From Mycolicibacter algericus DSM 45454 (lineage in GTDB: Bacteria > Actinomycetota > Actinomycetes > Mycobacteriales > Mycobacteriaceae), in assembly GCF_002086455.1 (NCBI RefSeq), contig NZ_MVHC01000007.1:62001-126000 (forward strand): 64,000 nucleotides of DNA, given 5' to 3'. A program made the position numbers and the translations under genes. Positions 29,499 through 36,817 of this stretch are shown here, one piece after another. A model generated the notes under the pieces. That model was not told the DNA's origin. It saw only the letters and a program-made list of their open reading frames with translations, and searched no databases. The number at the start of each line of letters is the position of its first letter. Position 1 is the first letter of the stretch.

Positions 29499-29828
29499 AT
29501 GACCGCGATGCTGCCGACCGAGTTCTCCGACCTCGAACCCTTCAACGGCTGGTGCCTGGCCTCTGAACCGGAGCGCTACGCCAAGCGGATGGCCAGTTCC
29601 ATGGCGGACATGCAGGCGTTCTACGATGCCATCACGGCGCGCGCCGAAGACGCGCTGGCCTACTGCGACAAGTTCAGCCTCGACGACCTGCCCGAGGACG
29701 TCCTCAACCTGATGCATCTGCTGTATTCCATGATCACGGTGGCGTTCCCGGCCGAATCCTGGAAGCAGCCCACGGTTCCCGACTCCGGGGCCGCCGTCAT
29801 CGAGTGCGTCGCCGAGCCGTTCCCGTGA
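29499..29828 (+). CDS. Oxygenase-associated small protein (copy A)
   Basis: A 109-aa, mostly alpha-helical-looking acidic protein of unknown family, lying 6 nt after oxygenase A. It shares with the 111-aa product of the gene after oxygenase B the pattern WCL, ER, FYDA, YCDKF, LPED, LNL.HL.YS and QP. Because each copy follows its own oxygenase, a dedicated partner (assembly factor, small subunit or electron-transfer adaptor) is inferred. It does not look like the classical cystatin-fold beta subunit. The stop overlaps the amidohydrolase GTG (GTGA). Confidence 0.75.
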   Translation: MTAMLPTEFSDLEPFNGWCLASEPERYAKRMASSMADMQAFYDAITARAEDALAYCDKFSLDDLPEDVLNLMHLLYSMITVAFPAESWKQPTVPDSGAAVIECVAEPFP

Positions 29829-31078
29829 GCGAGACCGGGACCACTGTGCTGCGGGCCGCCCGGTGGCTCGACATCGATGCCGGCGTGCTGCGGTCGCCGG
29901 CCGTCATCGTGATCGAGGACGGGCGCATCGCGGCGCTCAATCCCGAAGCGCCGGTAGCCGATTCCGCCGAGGACATCGACCTCGGTGACGTGACGTTGCT
30001 GCCCGGCCTGATGGACATGGAACTCAACCTGCTCATCGGCGGTCCGGGCAGCCCCGAAGGGCTGCCCACGCCCATGCACGGTGTACAGGACGACCCGGTC
30101 TATCGCACACTGCGGGCGGCGGTGAACGCGCGGACCACGCTGGAAGCCGGATTCACCACGGTGCGGAACCTCGGCCTGATGGTCAAGACCGGTGGTTATC
30201 TGCTCGACGTCGCACTTCAGCGCGCCATCGACCAGGGTTGGCACGTCGGCCCGCGCATCTATCCCGCCGGCCATGCCGTCACGCCCTACGGTGGGCACCT
30301 GGATCCGACGGTCTTCCAGCGGTTGGCGCCCGGAATCATGCCACTGTCGGTCGCCGAGGGCATCGCCAACGGGGTACCCGACGTGATCGCCTGCGTGCGG
30401 TACCAGATTCGCCACGGCGCCAAGCTGATCAAGGTCTCGGCGTCCGGCGGCGTCATGTCGCACAGCACCTCGCCGGGCGCCCAGCAGTACTCCGATGCCG
30501 AGTTCGCCGCGATCGCCGACGAGGCCCACCGGGCCGGGGTGCGCGTGGCCGCCCACGCCGTCGGTGACGTCGCCATCCAGGCCTGCATCCGGGCCGGCAT
30601 CGATTGCATCGAGCACGGCTTCCTGGCCAGCGACGAGACCATCGCAATGATGGTCGATCACGGCACTTTCCTGGTGTCCACCACCTATCTCACCGACGCG
30701 ATGGCCGTCGACCGTATCGCCCCCGAGCTGCGCAAGAAGGCCGCCGAGGTGTTTCCGCGCGCAAAAGCCATGCTGCCCAAGGCTATCGCCGCTGGCGTGA
30801 AGATAGCGTGCGGCACCGACGCGCCGGCCATCCCGCACGGCCAGAACGCCAAGGAGCTGGCGGCGCTGGTGCAGCGCGGCATGACACCGGTACAGGCGCT
30901 GCGGGCGGCCACCACCACCAGCGCCGAACTCATCGCCGCCGAGCACGAACTCGGCCGGGTGGCGCCGGGCTACTGCGCCGATATCATCGCGGTGCCCGGC
31001 GACCCGACCCGCGACATCGCAGTCACCGGTGACGTGCGGTTCGTCATGAAGGACGGCCGAGTCTTCAAGCGCAGCTGA
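29825..31078 (+). CDS. Amidohydrolase-superfamily protein lacking the HxH motif
   Basis: A 417-aa TIM-barrel metal-dependent hydrolase (imidazolonepropionase/Xaa-Pro dipeptidase-like group). The barrel-strand ligands K203 region (LIKVSASGG), H244 (VAAHAVGD), H264 (CIEHGF) and the late Asp (ACGTDAP) are present. The usual PGLIDxHxH reads PGLMDMELN, so E66 and N68 replace the two histidines. GTG start overlaps the previous stop by 4 nt. It may open a ring or amide in the pathway fed by oxygenase A; metal content and activity are uncertain. Confidence 0.83.
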   Translation: MSETGTTVLRAARWLDIDAGVLRSPAVIVIEDGRIAALNPEAPVADSAEDIDLGDVTLLPGLMDMELNLLIGGPGSPEGLPTPMHGVQDDPVYRTLRAAVNARTTLEAGFTTVRNLGLMVKTGGYLLDVALQRAIDQGWHVGPRIYPAGHAVTPYGGHLDPTVFQRLAPGIMPLSVAEGIANGVPDVIACVRYQIRHGAKLIKVSASGGVMSHSTSPGAQQYSDAEFAAIADEAHRAGVRVAAHAVGDVAIQACIRAGIDCIEHGFLASDETIAMMVDHGTFLVSTTYLTDAMAVDRIAPELRKKAAEVFPRAKAMLPKAIAAGVKIACGTDAPAIPHGQNAKELAALVQRGMTPVQALRAATTTSAELIAAEHELGRVAPGYCADIIAVPGDPTRDIAVTGDVRFVMKDGRVFKRS

Positions 31079-31094
31079 CCTGGGAAGTGGGGAC

Positions 31095-31550
31095 ATGGAT
31101 CTCAACCGCAATACCCTGTGGCTGCTCAAGCAGGCCTTCTACTACTCGCTGACCACCGTGAACGAGGCGATCAGCGATTACGGGGTGAGCACCGCCCAGA
31201 TCGGGTTGTTACGCCAACTGGCCGGCGAGCCGGGGCTGTCCGGCGCGGAGTTGGCGCGCCGGCTGCTGATCACTCCGCAGGGCGTACAGCTGGCGCTGAG
31301 CGCGCTCGAGGGACGCGGTCTGGTGGAGCGCAAGCAGGATCCGCGGCACGGCCGAATCCTGCGGGCCTATCTCACCGATGAGGGGCGTTCGGTGGCCTCG
31401 GCGGTGGTCGCCGACGCGATCGCCGCGCACGAGAAGGTGTTCGGCGTATTGACCGCGCAGGAACAGGAGACGCTGCGGGCGCTGCTGACCCGCGTCGTCG
31501 AGCAGGGCACCGGGCATACCCTGTTCGACGACCACGTCGAGCCTCACTAG
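31095..31550 (+). CDS. MarR-family transcriptional regulator
   Basis: A 151-aa winged-helix regulator. The helix-turn-helix LSGAELARRLLITPQGVQLALSALEGRGLVER and the wing DPRHGRILRAYLTDEG are clear. AAGTGGGGA precedes the ATG. Last gene of the oxygenase A operon (16 nt after the amidohydrolase). It probably senses an aromatic or acyl ligand and controls the local operon. The stop overlaps the convergent VWA gene by 4 bp. Confidence 0.9.
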   Translation: MDLNRNTLWLLKQAFYYSLTTVNEAISDYGVSTAQIGLLRQLAGEPGLSGAELARRLLITPQGVQLALSALEGRGLVERKQDPRHGRILRAYLTDEGRSVASAVVADAIAAHEKVFGVLTAQEQETLRALLTRVVEQGTGHTLFDDHVEPH

Positions 31551-33229
31551 CGTCGGGGCCCGGGTTTCGGCGCGGCGAGTTCGGCCAGCGCCGCCGAGAA
31601 CAACTCGTCCATCCGCGGGCTCAACGCGGCCAGCGTCGTGGCGCTGGCATGGCCGGCGGCGCCGAAGACCGGCCGGTCGGTCTCGCCGGTGGCGCCGATG
31701 GTCAGACACAGGCAGCCGAGGCCGTCTGCGCGGAGTTCCTCGATGGCCTTGCCGACGTCGGCCTCGGCGTAACGGCCTTCGTAGCCGACGTCGTAGGGAA
31801 AGCCGTCCGACAAGACGAGCAACAGCCGATTGGGGGTGCCCGCCTCGGCCTTGAGGATCTGCGCGGCGCCGCGGATCCCGGCGCCGAGCCGGGTGTAGCC
31901 CGACGGCTGGAGCTGGTTGAGCCGGGCCCGCCCGACCGCACCGAAACGTTGCCCGAAGGTCTTGATCGCCGGCAGCTCAACACAGTGCCTGCCCTGCGAC
32001 CGGAACGCATAGACGGCCACCCGATCGCCGAGCTCCTCGAGCGTGACGGCCAGCGTGGCGGCCGCTCGGCGCTGATGGTCATGCACCGCGAGGCCTGCCG
32101 GGTCGGTGTCCGTCGACGATCCGGACGCATCCAGCAAGATCAGGACGCCGAGATTGCGGGCAAGCTTGCGCCGTTCGGTGTAGACGTGTTCCGGTGGCGA
32201 ATGGCCGGAGCGCAAGTCCACGAACACATCGACGAGCGCCTCGAGGTCCAGCTCGTCCCCGTCGGGCTTTCCCCGTAACACCTTGGGCCCCAAGCCGACC
32301 CGCGACAGCCGCCGGCGAAGCACATCATCGTGGATCACACCGGCGCCGGAGGGGGGTGCGGCGGCGGTGAGCGGGAAATCGACGACGCGGCACCAGTTGG
32401 GCCGGTAGGTGTTGCTGAAGACATCCCACTCGGGATACCAGGCTCCGCCGATACCCGCCGTTGCCGCCGGCTTCTCGTCGGTGAATCGGATCCGGCTGGG
32501 CAGCGGGCGGGCGTTCGGTCCGGCCGACCGCGTCCGGCGCAGGGTGCGGGCCGACAGCTCACCGCCGGAGTTGCTGTCGCCGGACCGCGAGCCGCCGAGC
32601 AGTTTTCGCAGAAACTCGGAGAGGGCTGGCGAATTGAAGACCGGGTTGTCGAACAACTTGAGGATCCTGCTCTGGCCGGCGTCCGTCTCGTCATCGTCAT
32701 CGTCTGCCGGTGCGTCGGTGGCAACGAGCTCGAAGCGCAGGTCGGCGTCGGCGGCTTTCGCGCTGGCGGTGCCGGCCGACTGCAACAGCCGGGCGGGTTT
32801 GATGACACCGAACCACTCCGGTGGGTCTGCGATGTTGACCCGCGTTCTGGCCAGCCGCAGCGATTCGTCGGCCGTCGCGGTACGCGGCGGCGACCCGGAG
32901 CGCAGTGCCGCCGCCAGCGGCAGCCGGGTGGCGACGTCGCTCAGTACCCGGTCGCCTTCGAGCGCTAGATAGCGCCGGGCCACCGAGGGGCGTGCCCGCA
33001 GCGCCTTGACCAGCCGCGGTTCCAGGCTCCCGGCGCCCAGCAGCGCGCCCTGGACCAGGATCTCGCGGCGCTGCGTCGCCGCCGATGCGCCCGCCGACAC
33101 GAAGATGGCATGCCCGTTGGTGTGTGCGGCCTCGCCCGCGGGCGCCTGCGCAACCTCGACCGACCGGCCCGCGAGGTAGCCGGCGATGAACGTGAACCGG
33201 TCGGGCGTGGCCGGGCCCGGCGCGCTCAC
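31547..33229 (-). CDS. VWA-domain protein, NorD/CbbO-like
   Basis: A 560-aa protein. Residues ~1-340 are a poorly conserved N-region with an acidic patch (DDDDDETDAGQ). The C-terminal ~200 residues are a von Willebrand A domain with the MIDAS motif LLDASGSS, followed by SGYTRLGAGIRGAAQIL and VLSDGFP. This matches NorD/CbbO-type partners of MoxR AAA+ ATPases that activate metalloenzymes. GTG start overlaps the AAA+ stop (GTGA). Confidence 0.87.
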   Translation of the reverse strand: MSAPGPATPDRFTFIAGYLAGRSVEVAQAPAGEAAHTNGHAIFVSAGASAATQRREILVQGALLGAGSLEPRLVKALRARPSVARRYLALEGDRVLSDVATRLPLAAALRSGSPPRTATADESLRLARTRVNIADPPEWFGVIKPARLLQSAGTASAKAADADLRFELVATDAPADDDDDETDAGQSRILKLFDNPVFNSPALSEFLRKLLGGSRSGDSNSGGELSARTLRRTRSAGPNARPLPSRIRFTDEKPAATAGIGGAWYPEWDVFSNTYRPNWCRVVDFPLTAAAPPSGAGVIHDDVLRRRLSRVGLGPKVLRGKPDGDELDLEALVDVFVDLRSGHSPPEHVYTERRKLARNLGVLILLDASGSSTDTDPAGLAVHDHQRRAAATLAVTLEELGDRVAVYAFRSQGRHCVELPAIKTFGQRFGAVGRARLNQLQPSGYTRLGAGIRGAAQILKAEAGTPNRLLLVLSDGFPYDVGYEGRYAEADVGKAIEELRADGLGCLCLTIGATGETDRPVFGAAGHASATTLAALSPRMDELFSAALAELAAPKPGPRR

Positions 33230-34047
33230 ATCGGGGGAAGTACGGCGTCGGCGAGTTCACCGAGCGCGCGGATGACGTCGGTGTCGTCGGAGAGGACTTG
33301 GACGATGGCGGCCTGGACTGCGCTGCGCAGGCCGAGGCCTTCGGCGACCAGGCCGCCGGCCAGGATCAGCATCCTGGTGGAGGCGCCCTCGCGCAGCGGT
33401 GAGCCGTCCAGGTTCCGGATGGCGTTGCCGAGTGCCACCAGAGCCTGCGCCGTCTGCGGATCGACCCCGGTTTCGTGCGAGACGATGTCGATCTCGGCCT
33501 GCGCCGGCGGGAAGCCGAGCTCGATGGCGACGAACCGTTGCCGGGTCGACTCCTTGAGATTCTTCAGCACGCTCTGGTACCCGGGGTTATAGGAGATCAC
33601 CAGCTGAAACCCCGGTGCCGCCGGCACCGTCGTGCCGAGTCGATCCACCGGCAGGGCACGGCGGTGATCGGCGAGCGGATGGATGACGACGGTGGTGTCC
33701 TGGCGCGCCTCCACCACCTCGTCCAGATAGAAGATGGCGCCTTCGCGTACCGCACGGGTCAGCGGACCGTCGACCCAGACCGTTTCCGAGCCCTTGAGCA
33801 GGAATCGGCCCACCAGGTCCGCCGACGTCATGTCCTCGTGTCCGGCGACGGTGATCAGCTCGCGACCCGACTGCTCGGCCATGGCCTCCACGAAACGCGT
33901 CTTCCCGCATCCCGTGGGCCCCTTCAACAGCACCGGCAGCCCGCGACGCGCCGCCGCCCGAAAGACTTCGATCTCATCGCCGACCGCCCGGTAAAAGGGC
34001 GCCCCGGTACGGCTTTCGGCCGATGTGGCGGAGCTGTTGTTCAGCAC
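33226..34047 (-). CDS. MoxR-type AAA+ ATPase, NorQ/CbbQ-like
   Basis: A 273-aa AAA+ ATPase. Walker A is GPTGCGKTRF, Walker B is IFYLDEVVEAR, and ISYNPGYQ, the CbbQ/NorQ-typical sensor region, is followed by STRQRFVAIEL. Such ATPases pair with a VWA protein to remodel and activate metal-dependent enzymes. Start: the GTG beginning LNNSSATSAES, preceded by GGGAAG and located just after the AveC-like stop; the frame is open far upstream but there it only runs antiparallel through that gene. Coupled to the VWA gene. Confidence 0.9.
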   Translation of the reverse strand: MLNNSSATSAESRTGAPFYRAVGDEIEVFRAAARRGLPVLLKGPTGCGKTRFVEAMAEQSGRELITVAGHEDMTSADLVGRFLLKGSETVWVDGPLTRAVREGAIFYLDEVVEARQDTTVVIHPLADHRRALPVDRLGTTVPAAPGFQLVISYNPGYQSVLKNLKESTRQRFVAIELGFPPAQAEIDIVSHETGVDPQTAQALVALGNAIRNLDGSPLREGASTRMLILAGGLVAEGLGLRSAVQAAIVQVLSDDTDVIRALGELADAVLPPM

Positions 34048-34049
34048 TG

Positions 34050-35204
34050 TTACTTCCCGGGCTCGAAGGGCACGATCGGGGGCACCGAAACCCCGTCGGG
34101 CATCACCAGTTGGCCGTCGACATTGATGTAGCCGGACCGGTTGGACGGCATCGGCAGGGCCGGATGCGGACACGGCTTGTCGGTCCCGTCGCCGCAGATG
34201 CCGCCGGTGAAGTAGGAGCGCTTCTGGTGGTCTTGCGGCCACGGATCGGCATGCAGGGCGATCCATTGCGCCGGGCCCATGTAGAAGGCGAAGAAGCACG
34301 CGCTCACCCCGGCGAAGATCGCCAGGAACCGGGTGAACTGCTGCCGCGCGAATCCGCCGCGGACGCCATCCAGTCCGCGCTCGACGACGGTGCGGCCGCG
34401 ATCGTCGGTGAAGTAACGCAGGCAGCACAGCGCCGCCTGCACCGCTCCCCACATGAGTCCCTCGTAGACGGGCCATTGGTAGTAGGTGTCGGCATTGATC
34501 GACACCGACCGGATGGCGCCGGGGTAGGTGTACAGGCCGATCGGCAGCAGGACCAGGCCCTCCATGACGAAGTCGAAGACGAACGAGATCGCATAGGTCA
34601 CGGCGATCAGGCGAAGATTGCTGATGCCGGGCCAGCGCGCCTTGATCTTTCGCATCACGGCGCATCCGACGATGGTGATCAGCAGCACCCCGTAGGCGTA
34701 GCCCGGAAGGTTCGTCAACAGCGGCTCGGCGACCTGGCGGCCGGGTTCCTCCGGTGACGCCCACCCGGGGATGTGCGACGTCCAGGCGCCCCGGTTGAAC
34801 AGCCAGGTGTTGTAGGTGCACCAGGTGTTGAAGTAGTTGAGCAGCGGGTCTTGGAAGAACATCAGGCCGATCGATAAAAAGAGCATGCCGTCCAACGTGA
34901 TTCGCCGCTCGCGACGCCAGGGGCGGATGAAGAACCACCAGATGGCGAACGGCAGGCCGACCCACAGCACGATGGCGTTGGCCATCAGCGGAACCTTCAT
35001 GTACATCGGCGGATCGTTCGGTCCGACCGGGACGCGTTCGAAGTACGGGCCGGTGATCCAACGCGCCCACACATACAGCTGCAGCGCCAGCAGCGCGCCG
35101 CCGGCGGCCGCCCAGATCCGGATGGCCCCGCCGCCTCGACTGCCGGCGGACTCCGGCCGCGCGGCAACTGACACGTTCTGCTGGCTCGGCACGCCGCTAC
35201 CCAT
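34050..35204 (-). CDS. AveC-like (spirocyclase family) membrane protein
   Basis: A 384-aa integral membrane protein with about seven hydrophobic helices and conserved polar stretches (FFQDPLLNYFNTWCTYN, FDFVMEGLVLLPIGLYTYPGA, MGPAQWIALHADPWP). These fit the AveC-like/spirocyclase family, common and mostly uncharacterised in mycobacteria. It heads an operon with the AAA+ and VWA genes (2-nt gap to the AAA+ start) and diverges from the TetR gene. It may be the enzyme that the ATPase pair activates; that is inference. Confidence 0.8.
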   Translation of the reverse strand: MGSGVPSQQNVSVAARPESAGSRGGGAIRIWAAAGGALLALQLYVWARWITGPYFERVPVGPNDPPMYMKVPLMANAIVLWVGLPFAIWWFFIRPWRRERRITLDGMLFLSIGLMFFQDPLLNYFNTWCTYNTWLFNRGAWTSHIPGWASPEEPGRQVAEPLLTNLPGYAYGVLLITIVGCAVMRKIKARWPGISNLRLIAVTYAISFVFDFVMEGLVLLPIGLYTYPGAIRSVSINADTYYQWPVYEGLMWGAVQAALCCLRYFTDDRGRTVVERGLDGVRGGFARQQFTRFLAIFAGVSACFFAFYMGPAQWIALHADPWPQDHQKRSYFTGGICGDGTDKPCPHPALPMPSNRSGYINVDGQLVMPDGVSVPPIVPFEPGK

Positions 35205-35293
35205 GTTGCGGTCCCCTTCCCGGATGACGCAGTGTGTGCCGAAATATACTCATCGGTATCTGAGTTGCCAATAGGTATCGCAGATTCTGTGGG
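35205..35293. promoter_or_regulatory. Divergent promoter/operator region of the AveC operon and tetR
   Basis: The 89-bp gap is AT-richer than its surroundings. It contains the interrupted palindrome ACTCA-TCGGTATC-TGAGT, and a near direct repeat GGTATCTGAG / GGTATCGCAG about 20 bp apart. A TATACT element reading toward tetR is a plausible -10 box. The layout is typical of autoregulated TetR operators. No CAAGTACTTG element is present here. Confidence 0.5.
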
Positions 35294-35908
35294 ATGATCT
35301 CGGGCATGGTGGAGCGGTGGACCCGGGAGCGGCGGCTGGCTCACACGCGTTCGCTGCTACTGGACGCCGCCGAAGAAGTGTTCGCCGAAAAGGGCTTCAC
35401 CACCGCGACTCTCGATGACATCGCCCAGGCCGCCGGCTACACCAAGGGCGCCATCTACAAGCACTTCGGCGCCAAGGAGGAGCTCTTCCTGGCCGTCAGC
35501 GACCGGTACTGGCGGCGCTATTTCGAGAACTTCGCCGAGGTGATGGCGAGCGCGAGTCAGATCGGGGCGCGGGAACTCGACGACATCGCCGAGCGGTGGC
35601 GGCAGCTGAGTCAAGACCGCGGCGCAGAGCACGCCGCGCTCGGGCACGAGTTCGCGCTGTATCTGCTGCGCAACCCCGACGCCCGGGAGCGGGTCGCCGC
35701 CAAGCGGGCCGAGGTCGTCGAGCAGCTGGCGCAGTTCATCGTCGCCGGTGTCGAACGGCTGGGCGGAACGCTGCTGATCCCCGCATTGACGCTGGCCCAG
35801 GTTCTCGTCGCCACCAGTGATTCGGCCGTGCTGGCCAGCCGGCTCGACGACGTCGATCTGTATCGGCCGGTCGTGGCGATGTACGTCTCCATGATCAAGC
35901 TGCCCTGA
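35294..35908 (+). CDS. TetR-family transcriptional regulator
   Basis: A 204-aa regulator. The N-terminal HTH is canonical: AEEVFAEKGFTTATLDDIAQAAGYTKGAIYKHFGAKEELFLAV. The C-terminal ligand domain is divergent. ATG 35294 is used; M5 is an alternative start. It is encoded divergently from the AveC operon and upstream of the second oxygenase operon. Candidate targets are the divergent gap, and the CAAGTACTTG palindrome 43 bp downstream of its stop. Confidence 0.9.
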   Translation: MISGMVERWTRERRLAHTRSLLLDAAEEVFAEKGFTTATLDDIAQAAGYTKGAIYKHFGAKEELFLAVSDRYWRRYFENFAEVMASASQIGARELDDIAERWRQLSQDRGAEHAALGHEFALYLLRNPDARERVAAKRAEVVEQLAQFIVAGVERLGGTLLIPALTLAQVLVATSDSAVLASRLDDVDLYRPVVAMYVSMIKLP

Positions 35909-35935
35909 CCGGTTGTCAGCGGTGCAGCGCCCGGC

Positions 35936-35965
35936 ACTTGAGATTAATGACAAGTACTTGATAAT
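35936..35965 (+). promoter_or_regulatory. Operator and promoter of the SDR-oxygenase B operon
   Basis: TTGAGA (35938-35943), a 16-nt spacer and GATAAT (35960-35965) form a promoter. The perfect palindrome CAAGTACTTG (35951-35960) lies within the spacer and touches the -10 box. ACTTG and CAAGT at 35936 and 35951 form a second, wider inverted repeat. Read on the minus strand the site is ATCAAGTACTTGTC, one mismatch from the recalled KstR2 consensus AnCAAGnnCTTGnT, and it matches the oxygenase A operator at 16 of 20 positions. Confidence 0.65.
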
Positions 35966-36022
35966 ATCCGTCACGATGCAGTGCGCAGTTGTGATTCGCC
36001 GATCGGCGCCGAAGGGGATGCA

Positions 36023-36781
36023 ATGACCACAGAGGTGTCGCCGCGGGTCGCCGTGGTCACCGGCGGAGCCTCCGGCATGGGCGAGGCCACCTGTCACGAA
36101 CTGGGCCGCCGCGGCTATCGCGTCGCCGTTCTCGATGTCGATGACCAAGCTGCGCAGCGGGTTACCGACGACCTTCGCGGCCTGGGGGTCACTGCGCTGG
36201 GAGTCGGGGTCGACGTCACCGATCGGGTCGCCGTCGACGACGGCCTGGCCAAGGTGCGCAGCCAGCTGGGGCCGGTCGCCGCACTGGTCACCAGCGCGGG
36301 CGTGTTCGGCTACTCCGCCTTCGCCGACATCACGCCGCAGGAGTGGGCGCGAATCATCGACGTCAACCTCACCGGCACCTTCCACTGCTGCCAGGCCGCG
36401 CTACCGGACATGGTCGAGGCCGGCTGGGGGCGCATCGTGATGATCTCGTCGTCCAGTGCCCAGCGCGGCACACCGTTCGCGGCCCACTACGCGGCGTCCA
36501 AGGGCGGGGTCATCACCCTGACCAAGTCGCTGGCCCGCGAGTACGCCGGCCGCGGCATCACGGTCAACAACATCCCGCCCTCGGGAATCGAGACGCCCAT
36601 GCAACACCAGTCGCAGGCGGCCGGACACCTGCCGCCCAACGAGCAGATCGCCGCCAACATCCCGCTGGGCCGGCTGGGCACCGGCGCCGACATCGCCGCG
36701 GCTGTCGGGTTCCTGTGCTCGGAGGAGGCCGGCTTCATCACCGGTCAGGTGCTGGGCGTCAACGGCGGATCAGTGATGTGA
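36023..36781 (+). CDS. Short-chain dehydrogenase/reductase
   Basis: A 252-aa classical SDR. The cofactor motif is TGGASGMGEA near residue 16. The catalytic triad is the Ser pair in MISSSSAQ, Tyr in YAASKGG and the following Lys; the C-terminal ITGQVLGVNGGSVM is typical of the FabG-like group. ATG 36023 is chosen over an upstream GTG because AAGGGG lies 5-6 nt before it. First gene of the operon with oxygenase B; it likely oxidises or reduces an alcohol/ketone in the pathway. Confidence 0.92.
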   Translation: MTTEVSPRVAVVTGGASGMGEATCHELGRRGYRVAVLDVDDQAAQRVTDDLRGLGVTALGVGVDVTDRVAVDDGLAKVRSQLGPVAALVTSAGVFGYSAFADITPQEWARIIDVNLTGTFHCCQAALPDMVEAGWGRIVMISSSSAQRGTPFAAHYAASKGGVITLTKSLAREYAGRGITVNNIPPSGIETPMQHQSQAAGHLPPNEQIAANIPLGRLGTGADIAAAVGFLCSEEAGFITGQVLGVNGGSVM

Positions 36782-36817
36782 CACAGCGTATTTCGCCGGG
36801 TAATCAGGGAGGTTCAG

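Noticed and set aside
34048-35070. Long upstream extension of the AAA+ ATPase frame
   Set aside because: It runs through the AveC-like gene in another frame, and the translation there is Arg/His-rich. The GTG at 34047 has a ribosome binding site and gives a normal NorQ N-terminus.
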